A DNA stretch of 64,000 bases from positions 496,001-560,000 of the forward strand of contig CATOSP010000002.1 of NCBI GenBank assembly GCA_951812625.1. The letters are read 5' to 3'. Made by a program: the position numbers and the translations under genes. Below the pieces are notes generated by a model. The model made no database searches and had not been told where the DNA came from. It was given only the letters and a program-made list of their open reading frames with translations. Source of the stretch: an uncultured Dehalococcoidia bacterium. GTDB taxonomy: Bacteria; Chloroflexota; Dehalococcoidia; Lucifugimonadales; UBA3495. This document shows positions 55,576 through 64,000 of the stretch, piece after piece. The stretch's first letter is position 1, and each line of letters opens with the position of its first letter.

Positions 55576-57189
55576 TTAGAATTCGTGAGTGTGACCGGGG
55601 TGCATGGGTTCGTTGCTGTGTTCCTCAGAGATCAGGGATTGGGTGGTCAGAATCATGGTGGCAACGCTGGCGGCGTTTTCCAGCGCCACCCGTGAGACCT
55701 TGGCAGGATCGATGATGCCCATGTCCATCATGTCGCCGAACTCGTTCTGGCGAGCATCGTACCCATACGTCGGAGAGTCGTTCCGGCTTACCTGATCAAG
55801 GACTACTGCCCCTTCCTGACCGGCGTTACCCGCGATGATGCGAATTGGCTCCTGCAAGGCGCTCCGCAGGATGGTTTTTGCCACTTCCTCATCGTGGGGC
55901 AACTGGACCGGACCCAGGGCTGAGAGGGCGCGAACGTAGGCAACCCCGCCTCCAGGGACGATACCCTCATCAACTGCAGCGCGGGTAGCGGACAGGGCGT
56001 CTTCCACCCGCGCCTTCCGCTCCTTCAGTTCTGGCTCCGTGGCGCCGCCGACTTTGATGACTGCAACACCACCGGACAGCTTGGCCATGCGCTCCTGGAG
56101 TTTCTCTTTGTCGTACTCGGAGGTCGTCTCCTCGGCCTGCACCTGTATCTGGTCGACGCGGGCCTTGATCATGTCGGGCTCGCCGGCACCTTCTACGATG
56201 GTGGTCTTGTCTTTGTTTGACTCCATCCTGCGGGCGCGACCCAGGTCCTCGATGGTGGCCAGGTCCAATTTCCGGCCTTGCTCTTCCGAGATAACCTGAG
56301 CGCCGGTCAGAATGGCGATGTCCTCGAGCATGGCCTTGCGCCGGTCGCCGAATCCGGGAGCCTTGACCGCCACGCAGTTAACGGTGCCGCGCATCTTGTT
56401 GACCACCAGCACAGCAAGGGCCTCGCTGTCGACATCCTCCGCGATGATCACCAGGTTTCGGGAGACCTGGAGGACCTTTTCCAGAACGGGTACGAGTTCA
56501 GTGGCCGAGGAAATCTTCTTGTCCGTGATCAGGATGTAAGGGTCTTCGATAACCGCTTCCATGCGCTCCGGGTTGGTCACGAAGTAGGGGCTGATGTAGC
56601 CCCGGTCGAAGTTCATCCCGTCCACGTACTCGGTCTCGGACTCGATACTCTTGCTTTCCTCGACGGTGATAACTCCCTCGCGGCCCACATGGTCCATTAC
56701 CTGGGCCAGAGTCTCCCCAATCTCGGCGTCGTTAGCCGAGATGCTGGCAATCTGCGCCATCTGGTCCCGGTTATCGACCGGGATGGACAGGTGTTCAATC
56801 TCGGATACGATGGCGCGGACACCACGGTCGATACCCCGTTTCATGGCCATCGGGTCGGCCCCGGCAGCAACGTTTTTCATACCTTCGCGGACCATCGTCT
56901 GGGCGAGGATGGTAGCGGTGGTGGTACCATCGCCAGCGATATCGTTGGTCTTGCTGGCGGCCTCCTTGATCAGTTGGGCGCCCATGTTCTCGAAGGACTC
57001 GTGCAGGTCCACTTCTTTGGCAATAGCCACGCCGTCGTTGGTGACAATGGGCGCTCCCCACTTTCGCTCAAGGATTACGTTGTGGCCCTTCGGTCCCAAA
57101 GTGACGCGGACGGCGTTAGCGACCGTATCGATGCCGTGCAGGAGCGCTTGCCGGGCGTCCTCATCGCGGATTATCTGTTTTGCAGGCAT
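55576..57189 (-). CDS. groL: Chaperonin GroEL
   Basis: A 537-residue group I chaperonin. Characteristic segments are [55 protein letters not shown] and [13 protein letters not shown], including the ATPase GDGTTT. The C-terminus ends in [14 protein letters not shown] rather than the usual Gly-Gly-Met repeats. It follows groS by 58 nt on the same strand. Confidence 0.97.
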   Translation of the reverse strand: MPAKQIIRDEDARQALLHGIDTVANAVRVTLGPKGHNVILERKWGAPIVTNDGVAIAKEVDLHESFENMGAQLIKEAASKTNDIAGDGTTTATILAQTMVREGMKNVAAGADPMAMKRGIDRGVRAIVSEIEHLSIPVDNRDQMAQIASISANDAEIGETLAQVMDHVGREGVITVEESKSIESETEYVDGMNFDRGYISPYFVTNPERMEAVIEDPYILITDKKISSATELVPVLEKVLQVSRNLVIIAEDVDSEALAVLVVNKMRGTVNCVAVKAPGFGDRRKAMLEDIAILTGAQVISEEQGRKLDLATIEDLGRARRMESNKDKTTIVEGAGEPDMIKARVDQIQVQAEETTSEYDKEKLQERMAKLSGGVAVIKVGGATEPELKERKARVEDALSATRAAVDEGIVPGGGVAYVRALSALGPVQLPHDEEVAKTILRSALQEPIRIIAGNAGQEGAVVLDQVSRNDSPTYGYDARQNEFGDMMDMGIIDPAKVSRVALENAASVATMILTTQSLISEEHSNEPMHPGHTHEF

Positions 57190-57247
57190 GGTTCCTAAAC
57201 CTCCTAAGAGTTGAATGTCCGAGGCCAGGCGGTTATCAACCAGGCTA

Positions 57248-57559
57248 CTAGGTCAACTTCGCGAGGACGTCGTTTGCCCCCATGATCAGGAGTTCTTCGT
57301 CCTCTACCTGAAACTCCGTCCCGGCATACCTGGAGTATATGACCCTGTCTCCAACTGCTACTTCCATCTCTAGCCGCTTGCCGTTGTTGAGTACGCGGCC
57401 CGGGCCAGCGGCCACCACTTCTCCTTCCTGCTGACGTTCCAGGGCTGTGTCCGGGAGAACGATCCCCCCGCTGCTCATGTCTTCCTGTTCTTTGGGACGC
57501 ACCACTATTCGGTCCCCCAGTGGTTTCAGTTGAGTAGCCGAGCTTGCGCTGATGGTCAT
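57248..57559 (-). CDS. groS: Co-chaperonin GroES
   Basis: A 103-residue co-chaperonin. [12 protein letters not shown] opens the fold, the mobile loop is [14 protein letters not shown], and [17 protein letters not shown] and [12 protein letters not shown] close it. GGAGGA precedes the ATG at 57559; the extra eight residues to 57583 are rejected. It is transcribed with groL from a sigma-70-type promoter upstream; no CIRCE operator was found. Confidence 0.97.
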   Translation of the reverse strand: MTISASSATQLKPLGDRIVVRPKEQEDMSSGGIVLPDTALERQQEGEVVAAGPGRVLNNGKRLEMEVAVGDRVIYSRYAGTEFQVEDEELLIMGANDVLAKLT

Positions 57560-57663
57560 GTCTTCCTCCACACGTATAGCCACGGCCTGGTTGAAGTCCG
57601 GCCGCGCCCGGTCTTGCTGTTAGATTACCGGTTGGATGTGGCCGTATTGATCGGGCCACAATA

Positions 57664-57692
57664 AGGATAGTTCCAGAGGAATTGGCGGTCAA
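57664..57692 (-). promoter_or_regulatory. Sigma-70 promoter of groS-groL
   Basis: On the minus strand, TTGACC (57692-57687) and TATCCT (57669-57664) are 17 bp apart. The start would be near 57657, about 100 nt before the groS ATG. Confidence 0.65.
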
Positions 57693-58297
57693 GATATTGT
57701 TGGAATGGAGGCGGCGTTCCATTTCCGGTGTCCCGGCTGACCAGAGACAGTCCAACTGGGTAGAGTCTAACCTTCGGCGGTGGCCCATTCCAACCAGGGA
57801 TGGTCTTTAACTCCCTCAAGGCCGGTATGCTCCTGGAGATGGGAGGGACTGGCGGGGAAAATTTCAATTTCCCCTCACTCTTGTGAATTCCTGCCCATTG
57901 GCTCGACTTGATTGTCTGGACTTGGATGAGGGTTCGAGACAGTCCATCCGCGATGGGGTGTCCCCGGGCATCGGGAATACTGATCTATGACCGGTACAGG
58001 GTTGGCCTGCGACATGTATGGGGTCCGTTCCCTAGCCGGTGGGTCGGAACTAGCCGTTTCGAGACATGGTAGGAAATGGCGTCTGGGGTTTGAAAGCAGC
58101 AAATGTCAGTAAGACGGGGTGCGGCAAGCGGTCCGGGGATGAAACCACACGCGACAGGACCGGGGCAGGTTGTAAATTGAAACGCTCCCGTGGAATGAGC
58201 GAGTTTCCATAACCAGTTCCCCATCCATTCAGGAGGACGATCGCCCTTCATGAGTCCTGAAGGGGCGGCCGGGACGAAAAATAGCCTGCAGGTGTTA
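57693..58297. other. Long gap upstream of groES and EndoQ gene
   Basis: About 600 bp without convincing coding content, tRNA or named RNA motif. Two hairpins are visible: one pairing about 58178-58183 and 58202-58207, and GCCCTTCA (58244-58251) with TGAAGGGGC (58259-58267). A non-coding RNA cannot be excluded. Confidence 0.4.
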
Positions 58298-58306
58298 TGC
58301 TAGACT
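58298..58306 (+). promoter_or_regulatory. Extended -10 promoter of EndoQ gene, possibly leaderless
   Basis: TGCTAGACT, identical to the nadK extended -10, ends 6 nt before the ATG at 58313. The expected transcription start is therefore at or next to that ATG, which would give a leaderless message. Confidence 0.55.
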
Positions 58307-58312
58307 GGCGGC

Positions 58313-59560
58313 ATGACCTATGTTGCCGACCTGCATGTCCACTCGCGGTTCGCATACGCGTGCAGCAAGAACATCTCTCTTAAAGGGATGGCAGAGTGGG
58401 CCAAGCTGAAGGGAATTGACCTGCTGGCGAGCGGGGACTTTACCCATCCGGCGTGGAACCGTGAGCTAAAGCAGAAGTTGAATGAGGTCGGATCCGGCCT
58501 GTATCAGTTTGGCGACGTCAATTTTGTCCTCGGCACCGAAATTAGCTGCGTATACAGCCAGGGCGGCCTGGGCAGACGGGTCCATGTGTTGGTCTTCGCC
58601 CCGGACTTCAAAGCCGTTGATCTGCTCTGCCGGTCCCTGGCCGCTGCAGGAGCCAAATTGGGAGGAGACGGCCGGCCCAGTGTGTCCCTTTCGGCAAGGG
58701 ATTTAACTGCGCTTGCAATCGGTCTGGACTGCATGGTCATCCCAGCCCATGTCTGGACGCCATGGTACGGGATGTATGGATCCAAATCCGGGTTCGACCG
58801 GCTCGAAGACTGTTTCCATGACATGAGTCGGCACATCCACGCCATCGAGACCGGACTTTCCAGCGACCCGGAGATGAACTGGTCCTTTTCCGAACTGGAC
58901 GGTAAATCCATAGTCTCCTTTTCCGACGCCCATTCTCTGCCGAACCTGGGCCGAGAGGTGACCGTGTTCGCTGGGGAACCAGGATATGACGCTCTCCGGG
59001 ATGCACTGGCCCTGCAACAGGTCGAGTACACGGTTGAGTTTTACGCCGAAGAGGGAAAATACCACTACAGCGGTCACCGGAAATGCGGCGTCCGCCACTC
59101 ACCGGAGGATACAGCCCGTCAGGGCAGCCGCTGCCCGGAATGCGGCCGCCCCTTGACCCTCGGTGTGCTGCACCGGGTCAAGGGATTGTCCGATGCAGAC
59201 GTTACCGGCGCCCTGGACACCAGCGGTATGGTCCGCTCCAGTCAGCGTCCACCGTTTATCCGGACGGTGTCCCTGTTGGACATAATCGCGCAGTCCCTGG
59301 GGCGGGGACGGGCCACCAAGGGAGTGCAGCGGGAGTATCGTCGTATCACTGGAGAGCTGGGCAGTGAACTACAGACGCTCATTCATTCGGGGGTACATGA
59401 CCTGGAGAGTGTGGCGGGAGAACGCATAGCCGAGGCCGTCATGCTGGCTAGGTCGGGTCGGGTGACGGTGGAGCCTGGCTTTGACGGGGAATACGGAAGA
59501 GTCCAGATCTGGGACAGACCTGAACAGTTGCCCCTGGAGTTGGACGGATATACCCGTTAG
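58313..59560 (+). CDS. Endonuclease Q-like PHP-domain nuclease (COG1379)
   Basis: A 415-residue PHP nuclease resembling EndoQ, which in Thermococcus and some bacteria nicks 5' of deaminated bases (uracil, hypoxanthine) and abasic sites. PHP metal motifs: DLHVHSRFAYACSKN (two His) and GDFTHPAWNREL; CMVIPAHVWTPWYGMYGS and SFSDAHSLPNLGRE follow. A Zn finger-like segment HRKCGVRHSPED ... RCPECGRPLTLGVLHRV matches the EndoQ C-terminal zinc module. No ribosome binding site precedes the ATG, consistent with a leaderless start. The next gene, rimI, is 112 bp away. Confidence 0.85.
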   Translation: MTYVADLHVHSRFAYACSKNISLKGMAEWAKLKGIDLLASGDFTHPAWNRELKQKLNEVGSGLYQFGDVNFVLGTEISCVYSQGGLGRRVHVLVFAPDFKAVDLLCRSLAAAGAKLGGDGRPSVSLSARDLTALAIGLDCMVIPAHVWTPWYGMYGSKSGFDRLEDCFHDMSRHIHAIETGLSSDPEMNWSFSELDGKSIVSFSDAHSLPNLGREVTVFAGEPGYDALRDALALQQVEYTVEFYAEEGKYHYSGHRKCGVRHSPEDTARQGSRCPECGRPLTLGVLHRVKGLSDADVTGALDTSGMVRSSQRPPFIRTVSLLDIIAQSLGRGRATKGVQREYRRITGELGSELQTLIHSGVHDLESVAGERIAEAVMLARSGRVTVEPGFDGEYGRVQIWDRPEQLPLELDGYTR

Positions 59561-59619
59561 CCGCTTAGCCGCGCGCTGTGACATGGGAGCTTCCTGGAGC
59601 ATGGGTCCCTGATCGTGTG

Positions 59620-59628
59620 TGTTACAAT
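59620..59628 (+). promoter_or_regulatory. Extended -10 promoter of rimI
   Basis: TGTTACAAT (TGn plus TACAAT) lies 44 bp before the ATG. No clear -35. Confidence 0.4.
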
Positions 59629-59672
59629 TGCCGCCAGCTTTGTTCCCTCAGTAACCCCTGCTTGTGTGACGA

Positions 59673-60320
59673 ATGGACTATCTGGTCAGGCGTCTTCGCG
59701 CCGAGGACATCAGTCAAGTAGTCGAGATAGAGCGCGAGGCGTTTTCCCCTCTTTGGGTCAGCACGCCCTTCAAACGTGAGTTGAACAACCGTTACACCTG
59801 CCATCTGGTGGTATGCCCGCCTGATCTGGAGACCGTGGAACCAGAGGCGCGCAGTGTTCCTGAAGCATCCGATTCGCTACTTTCGCGTGTGGCCCGGAAG
59901 GCCCGTAGTTTGCTGGGACAATCCCAGGACGTCGTTGAGTCCCCCAACTCCATCGCGGGTTATGTCAGCGTCTGGTATCAAGGAGATGAGGCCCATATCA
60001 CAGAGATCGCAGTACGCGAGGACCTGCGTGGCCAGGGTCTCGGTGAATTGCTCCTGATAGGGTCGCTTCGGGAAGCATTGAAGTACGGTTCCCAGGTGAT
60101 GACGCTGGAGGCCAGGGTATCCAACTTCATAGCGCAACGGTTATATGAGAAATACGGCTTCAAGCATGTCGGAGTCCGGAAAGCATACTACTCCGACAAT
60201 CGGGAAGACGCTGTGATAATGACGACCAGCCCGATCCACAGCCAGGAGTACCGAGAGAACTTCCAGCAGTTGCAGGAAGCCTATCAGGATCGGTGGCGGG
60301 AGATTTGCATCCAGGGTTGA
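59673..60320 (+). CDS. rimI: RimI-like GNAT N-acetyltransferase
   Basis: A 215-residue GNAT acetyltransferase, closest to RimI, which acetylates ribosomal protein S18 Ala1. The acetyl-CoA loop is VREDLRGQGLGELLL, with EAFSPLW near the N-terminus and RLYEKYGFKHVGVRKAYY at the end, the RimI pattern. It is longer than E. coli RimI (148) because of an insertion of roughly 45 residues (about residues 50-95) and a C-terminal extension. A protein of the wider RimI/GNAT group is certain; the S18 assignment is inference. Confidence 0.85.
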   Translation: MDYLVRRLRAEDISQVVEIEREAFSPLWVSTPFKRELNNRYTCHLVVCPPDLETVEPEARSVPEASDSLLSRVARKARSLLGQSQDVVESPNSIAGYVSVWYQGDEAHITEIAVREDLRGQGLGELLLIGSLREALKYGSQVMTLEARVSNFIAQRLYEKYGFKHVGVRKAYYSDNREDAVIMTTSPIHSQEYRENFQQLQEAYQDRWREICIQG

Positions 60321-60385
60321 CACCGTCTTGCCAGTGCCGCCAGACCAAGCGTGGAGCGACGGGAATCGTAGCCGGATGTTCCATG

Positions 60386-60414
60386 TTGACCATCGGTTAG
60401 GCCGTTGGTAGAAT
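60386..60414 (+). promoter_or_regulatory. Promoter of the coaE operon
   Basis: TTGACC (60386-60391) and TAGAAT (60409-60414) are 17 bp apart with a TGG extension before the -10. Start predicted near 60421. Confidence 0.65.
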
Positions 60415-60493
60415 GGGCCAATCGCGGGGCCGCCTGAGACTGCGCACTATGATTGTGGGTGTCCGCTAGGAACAATCCGGAGGGTGTGACCTG

Positions 60494-61105
60494 GTGTTGG
60501 TCATTGGGTTGACTGGAGGCATAGGGACCGGCAAGAGCGAGGTTTCGCGGCTTTTGGAGACCCTGGGAGCCACCCTGATCAACGCCGACCAAATCGGGCA
60601 CGAAGCATACACTCCCCACTCGGAGATTTGGAACCTGGTTGTTGGCGCTTTCGGGGAGGACATCCTTCAAGACGGGGGCGAGATAGACCGGCGGAAACTG
60701 GGAGCCATTGTATTCTCGGACCCCGAGGAGTTGGCAAAACTGAACGGCATCATGCACCCTCGTATGGCGCGGATGGTATCGGAACGGATTGATTCCTTGA
60801 GGGAAGATGACGTCGAGGTCGTGGTGGTAGAAGCCGCGGTGCTGTTCGAGGCGGGGTGGGAAACCCTCGTCGACGAGGTCTGGTCGACCGACTCCCCGGT
60901 TCAAGCTGTGGTGGAAAGGTTGCAAGCCTCCCGAGGGATAAGTGCTGAGGAAGCCCAGAAGCGTATAGCGTCGCAAATGGGCCGCGAAGAACGTCTCGGC
61001 CGCTCCCACGTGGTGGTGGACAACTCCGGTGACGTAGTTGATTTGGAACGCACAGTGCGCGGGCTGTGGGAGTCAAGAGTAAACGGAAGGACAGAGAGCA
61101 GGTGA
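60494..61105 (+). CDS. coaE: Dephospho-CoA kinase
   Basis: A 203-residue P-loop kinase performing the last step of CoA biosynthesis. The P-loop is [48 protein letters not shown] and [12 protein letters not shown] are characteristic, and the LID region includes [19 protein letters not shown]. The start is GTG 60494 with GGAGGG at 60479-60484. It overlaps the next gene by one base (TGATG). Confidence 0.95.
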   Translation: MLVIGLTGGIGTGKSEVSRLLETLGATLINADQIGHEAYTPHSEIWNLVVGAFGEDILQDGGEIDRRKLGAIVFSDPEELAKLNGIMHPRMARMVSERIDSLREDDVEVVVVEAAVLFEAGWETLVDEVWSTDSPVQAVVERLQASRGISAEEAQKRIASQMGREERLGRSHVVVDNSGDVVDLERTVRGLWESRVNGRTESR

Positions 61106-62016
61106 TGGTAGAAACGGACGTACCCGAGTTCAAAGAATATGCAATCGAGGAGTTCCTGGTTCGCAGCGAGCCCTACTACCGGTCCGTTGGCGACGAAGAA
61201 AACCTTTTCACCGCGGCCTATCATCAGCACATCCCCGTACTGTTGAAGGGACCCACCGGCTGCGGCAAGACCCGCTTCGTGGAATATATGGCGTGGAAGC
61301 TTGGGCGACCTCTGACCGTGATCAGGGATGAGCAGAGCCCCCAGGGAGCGCCGCGTCAGGAGATGCGGGAAGGCGAAGTCAGGGTACCCTTGGTGACCAT
61401 AGCCTGCCACGAGGACCTGACGGCCAGTGACCTGGTAGGCCGGTATCTGCTGGACGCGGAAGGTACCCGCTGGATTGATGGCCCGATGACACGGGCGGTC
61501 AAGAACGGTGCGATTCTCTACCTGGATGAGGTGGTCGAAGCGCGGAAAGATACTACGGTGCTGATCCATCCCCTCACTGACCACCGCAGGATTCTGCCCG
61601 TGGAGAAGACGGGGTCGATCATCGAGGCGGACGACCGGTTTCTGCTGTGCATATCCTACAACCCCGGCTACCAGAGCGCGTTGAAAGACCTCAAGCACAG
61701 CACTAGGCAGCGGTTTATTTCCATTGAGTTTAACTACCCGCCCCGGGAAATAGAAGCTGAGATCGTCGAGCGTGAGAGCGGCTGCACCGCCGAAGACGCC
61801 GATTCCCTGGCGAAGCTGGGAGAGAAAATACGGAACCTCCAGGAGCACGGGCTGCAGGAAGGTGCCAGCACCCGCCTGTTGATCTACGCCGGCAGGTTGA
61901 TTTCCGAGGGCATCCCGGCCCGCCGCGCTTGCCAGGTTGCCATTGTGTGGACACTCACCGACGAACCGGAGTTGCAGCGCAGTATCGAAGAAGTGGTTTC
62001 CTCTATCTTCGAATAA
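61105..62016 (+). CDS. MoxR-class AAA+ ATPase, NorQ/CbbQ/NirQ type
   Basis: A 303-residue AAA+ ATPase with Walker A GPTGCGKT at about residues 49-56, Walker B near [11 protein letters not shown] and an arginine-finger segment near [25 protein letters not shown] and [18 protein letters not shown] match the CbbQ/NorQ group, which acts with a VWA-domain NorD/CbbO partner as a chaperone activating metalloenzymes. The start ATG overlaps the coaE stop. The NorD-like partner is the next but one gene; no nitric oxide reductase or RuBisCO is in view. Confidence 0.9.
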   Translation: MVETDVPEFKEYAIEEFLVRSEPYYRSVGDEENLFTAAYHQHIPVLLKGPTGCGKTRFVEYMAWKLGRPLTVIRDEQSPQGAPRQEMREGEVRVPLVTIACHEDLTASDLVGRYLLDAEGTRWIDGPMTRAVKNGAILYLDEVVEARKDTTVLIHPLTDHRRILPVEKTGSIIEADDRFLLCISYNPGYQSALKDLKHSTRQRFISIEFNYPPREIEAEIVERESGCTAEDADSLAKLGEKIRNLQEHGLQEGASTRLLIYAGRLISEGIPARRACQVAIVWTLTDEPELQRSIEEVVSSIFE

Positions 62017-62024
62017 CGGTATAG

Positions 62025-62612
62025 ATGGCTTCATCGCCACTGGAAATCCTTCGGAAGGCGCTCGCCCACCGAACCAAGCGGGAGGTGGGCGATTCCACTT
62101 TGAGGCCTGCCGCTGTCTGCCTGCTCATCTATCCCAAGGACGGAGAATACTGTATTCTTCTGAACAAACGCTCCGAGCAAGTGGAGCATCACAAAGGCGA
62201 AATCTCACTGCCGGGCGGCGCTAAGGATCCGGAGGACAGGGATGCACTGGATACGGCCCTTCGGGAGACCGAAGAGGAGATGGGCATCCGTCGAGAGGAC
62301 GTTAGCATCCTTGGCGAGTTAGACGAGGTGGCGACAAGAAGCCGCTTCAAGATGCAGGTGTACGTGGGCACTATCCCGTACCCCTACGACTTCGAGCCCA
62401 GCGCGGTCGAGATAGCCGAGGTACTTGAGGTCCCTATCAGCGCCCTGATTGACCCTTCCAACCTTCGGGTGGAGACCCGTTGGGAGGAGGGCAGGGCGGT
62501 TTCGGCAAATTCCTACGCTTACGGCCGGCACTTGGTCTACGGAGCGACAGCCCGAGTCTTGGAGGACTTCCTGGGGGTATTGGCCGAAGGGACGAAGAAG
62601 GAGGAACACTGA
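62025..62612 (+). CDS. CoA pyrophosphatase-like NUDIX hydrolase
   Basis: A 195-residue NUDIX hydrolase of the NudL/PCD1 type. The UPF0035 CoA motif is present (LLNKRSEQVEHHKGEISLPGG), followed by the NUDIX box RETEEEMGIRREDV. It lies between the AAA+ ATPase and the NorD-like gene with very tight spacing, and in a coaE-led operon, so a role in CoA turnover is plausible. The product likely cleaves CoA to 3',5'-ADP and 4'-phosphopantetheine, inferred from motif only. Confidence 0.85.
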   Translation: MASSPLEILRKALAHRTKREVGDSTLRPAAVCLLIYPKDGEYCILLNKRSEQVEHHKGEISLPGGAKDPEDRDALDTALRETEEEMGIRREDVSILGELDEVATRSRFKMQVYVGTIPYPYDFEPSAVEIAEVLEVPISALIDPSNLRVETRWEEGRAVSANSYAYGRHLVYGATARVLEDFLGVLAEGTKKEEH

Positions 62613-62613
62613 T

Positions 62614-64000
62614 TTGAGTACGGCGCCTCTACCAGAAATCGAGACTGAGCTATCCAAGCTGCCTTCTGCGGTCCTCGAAGCCTATCAAGAGGCGTCGGGT
62701 GCGATAAGCACGGCATTTGGAGAGGAAGAACTCGCCCTCTGGGCCAGGGAGGGGATAGCCATCGGCACCCAGACCGTGAGGTCGTGGGAATCGGCGGTGG
62801 AGTATTACCGTGTGGGCCCCCAGGTGGCCCGGTTTCTGTCGTTTCCTTCGTTCATGCAGTGGGCCCGTTGCGGGACCTACCTGGCGCAGGACTCACCCAC
62901 TCTGGCCGTAGCCTTCTTCAAGGCAAGCGCAACTATCGTGCCCAATCTGCGGCCCCAATACATCCCGCGATGGGCCGGCTTGGGGCGCAGCCTCTACAAG
63001 GGGACCTGGAAGTCCAGCACGCTGGCGGCCAAGTTCTTCGAGGTCAGCCCGGACCTGGTCCGCAATTTGCCCTTCTGGGATGTCGAGGTATTTGCCTCGC
63101 TGATCGAAGCAATGTCATACAAGTCCTACGACGTGGCTGGTGAATGCCTCGTTCTTGGGCGGGATGTTCTTCCGGCCATGGGACGGGAGCGGGAAGCCTT
63201 CCTGTCCATGTCTCGCGCACTAATCGACAACAGTTGGCGTGAGGTCAAGACCTGTCTGGAGCTGGTGCCGAGGGCTCTACAGCAGGTAGACGACAGCCAG
63301 ACGGGGCGCTTTCTGAAGCTGGGGGAAAGGCTGGCCAAGACGGGTCTCCGGGACACTTCGCGCTTCCTGGCCGATGGTACACAGGCTTTGGGGAGGGTCC
63401 CCCAAGGGTCGCAGGGTTATATCCTCGACCTCTCGGAAACCCTGCTGGCCGCTTCGCCGGACTCCGTCCCGCACTTCCTGAGGAGCCTGAATGATGTGCT
63501 TGGGCGCATCACCATCAACCAGCTGGACACCTGGTTCAGGCACGGCCTTGAACTTCTTAAGGAAAACCCCGAGAGTGGGATCGCTTTCTTCAAAGTAGAG
63601 TCGAACACTTCGGTGTCGATGTTGGATACCCTTTCATCCAGCCTCGAACTTGATAGGGTTAAGGGGATCATCAAACTATATTGCAGCGCACTTTCCGGGT
63701 CCTCGATCGAGGTGTTGGATACCCAGGAACTGGTTCGCAAGAACATCGGCTGGATTGACGAGGACTCGGCTTCCACCGACGGGACCAAGGTGTTCCTGCC
63801 GCCGGTAGTGGACCACTATCCCAGCAAGCAGGACAATTTCGCCTGGTTCAAGGTGGTCTCGACGCACCAGGTCGGTCACCTGGAGTTCGGGAGCTTCGAC
63901 TACGACTTCCAGAAACCCTCTGGCCTCTTCGACGACCGGCGGCTCCAGCTTGAGGAGGAAGTCCTGGCCCGGCGCAGTGCTCCCATGTTGGCCGACCCGC
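62614..64000 (+). CDS. NorD/CbbO-like protein, N-terminal part, runs off the window
   Basis: An open frame from TTG 62614, 1 nt after the NUDIX stop, continues without a stop to the end of the window (at least 462 codons). It has no ATG near its beginning. The N-terminal 300 residues are helical and repeat-like (FPSFMQWARCGTYLAQDSPT, LPFWDVEVFASLIEAMSYKS). Then DGTKVFLPPVVDHYPSKQDN and FAWFKVVSTHQVGHLEFGSF match the middle of NorD/CbbO proteins, whose VWA domain would lie downstream. Its partner is the NorQ-type ATPase at 61105-62016. The start could also be a later GTG. Confidence 0.8.
   Translation, partial: MSTAPLPEIETELSKLPSAVLEAYQEASGAISTAFGEEELALWAREGIAIGTQTVRSWESAVEYYRVGPQVARFLSFPSFMQWARCGTYLAQDSPTLAVAFFKASATIVPNLRPQYIPRWAGLGRSLYKGTWKSSTLAAKFFEVSPDLVRNLPFWDVEVFASLIEAMSYKSYDVAGECLVLGRDVLPAMGREREAFLSMSRALIDNSWREVKTCLELVPRALQQVDDSQTGRFLKLGERLAKTGLRDTSRFLADGTQALGRVPQGSQGYILDLSETLLAASPDSVPHFLRSLNDVLGRITINQLDTWFRHGLELLKENPESGIAFFKVESNTSVSMLDTLSSSLELDRVKGIIKLYCSALSGSSIEVLDTQELVRKNIGWIDEDSASTDGTKVFLPPVVDHYPSKQDNFAWFKVVSTHQVGHLEFGSFDYDFQKPSGLFDDRRLQLEEEVLARRSAPMLADP

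Noticed and set aside
57560..57900. CIRCE operator before groES
   Set aside because: No TTAGCACTC/GAGTGCTAA inverted repeat in this stretch.
1..64000. CRISPR array, prophage, insertion sequence or rRNA operon
   Set aside because: No repeat-spacer pattern, transposase, integrase or rRNA-like sequence was seen.

Overview
The window reads as a contiguous, gene-dense, GC-rich bacterial chromosome segment. The most likely host is a Chloroflexota lineage of the Dehalococcoidia/SAR202 type. This is inferred from gene content: an 11-subunit complex I operon without nuoEFG, a fumarate reductase/succinate dehydrogenase with an HdrB-like third subunit, monomeric isocitrate dehydrogenase, and a scatter of CaiB transferase, LLM flavin oxidoreductase, M20 amidohydrolase and sulfatase genes. 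No rRNA, convincing tRNA, CRISPR array, insertion sequence or prophage was seen.

Layout. 1-10.6 kb is catabolic/accessory: an MFS exporter, an alpha/beta hydrolase, a methyltransferase, an NMT1-like binding protein interrupted by one in-frame TGA, an LLM flavin oxidoreductase, an M20 amidohydrolase, and a formylglycine-generating enzyme followed by a sulfatase. 10.6-15.5 kb (minus strand) is a probable operon: CaiB transferase, rdgB, moaA, rnhA, moaC and an MBL hydrolase. 15.8-26.8 kb is nuoABCDHIJK-(DUF2007)-LMN, followed by nadK, a NUDIX hydrolase, sdhA, sdhB and an sdhE/hdrB-like gene to 31.9 kb. 32.4-34.8 kb holds a class III aminotransferase coupled to two AT-rich unknown genes. 34.8-38.2 kb holds mdh and icd. 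38.5-45.2 kb holds a GPH symporter, a DUF255 thioredoxin-like protein, thrS and prfB, the last with a programmed frameshift. 45.3-48.3 kb is ribD-ribE-ribBA. 48.5-51.8 kb is an ECF sigma / anti-sigma / SIMPL lipoprotein cassette. 51.9-57.6 kb holds an acyl-CoA dehydrogenase, selA, a hydrolase-fold protein lacking the usual nucleophile, and groEL/groES. 58.3-64 kb holds an EndoQ-like PHP nuclease, rimI, coaE, a NorQ-type AAA ATPase, a CoA-pyrophosphatase-like NUDIX and the start of a NorD-like gene that leaves the window.

How it fits together. Complex I, fumarate reductase/SDH, malate dehydrogenase and isocitrate dehydrogenase form a respiratory/TCA core. The rib and moa genes supply flavin and molybdopterin cofactors, and nadK supplies NADP for the NADP-type isocitrate dehydrogenase.

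The most interesting observation is at 3.5-4.4 kb. A continuous reading frame is broken only by TGA (3701-3703). The RNA around that TGA can fold into a SECIS-like hairpin with a GU-starting apical loop 16 nt downstream. The window also encodes selA, the selenocysteine synthase, at 53.2 kb. A selenocysteine-containing NMT1-like protein is therefore a testable hypothesis; a plain nonsense mutation is the main alternative. All calls were made by eye, with no database search.
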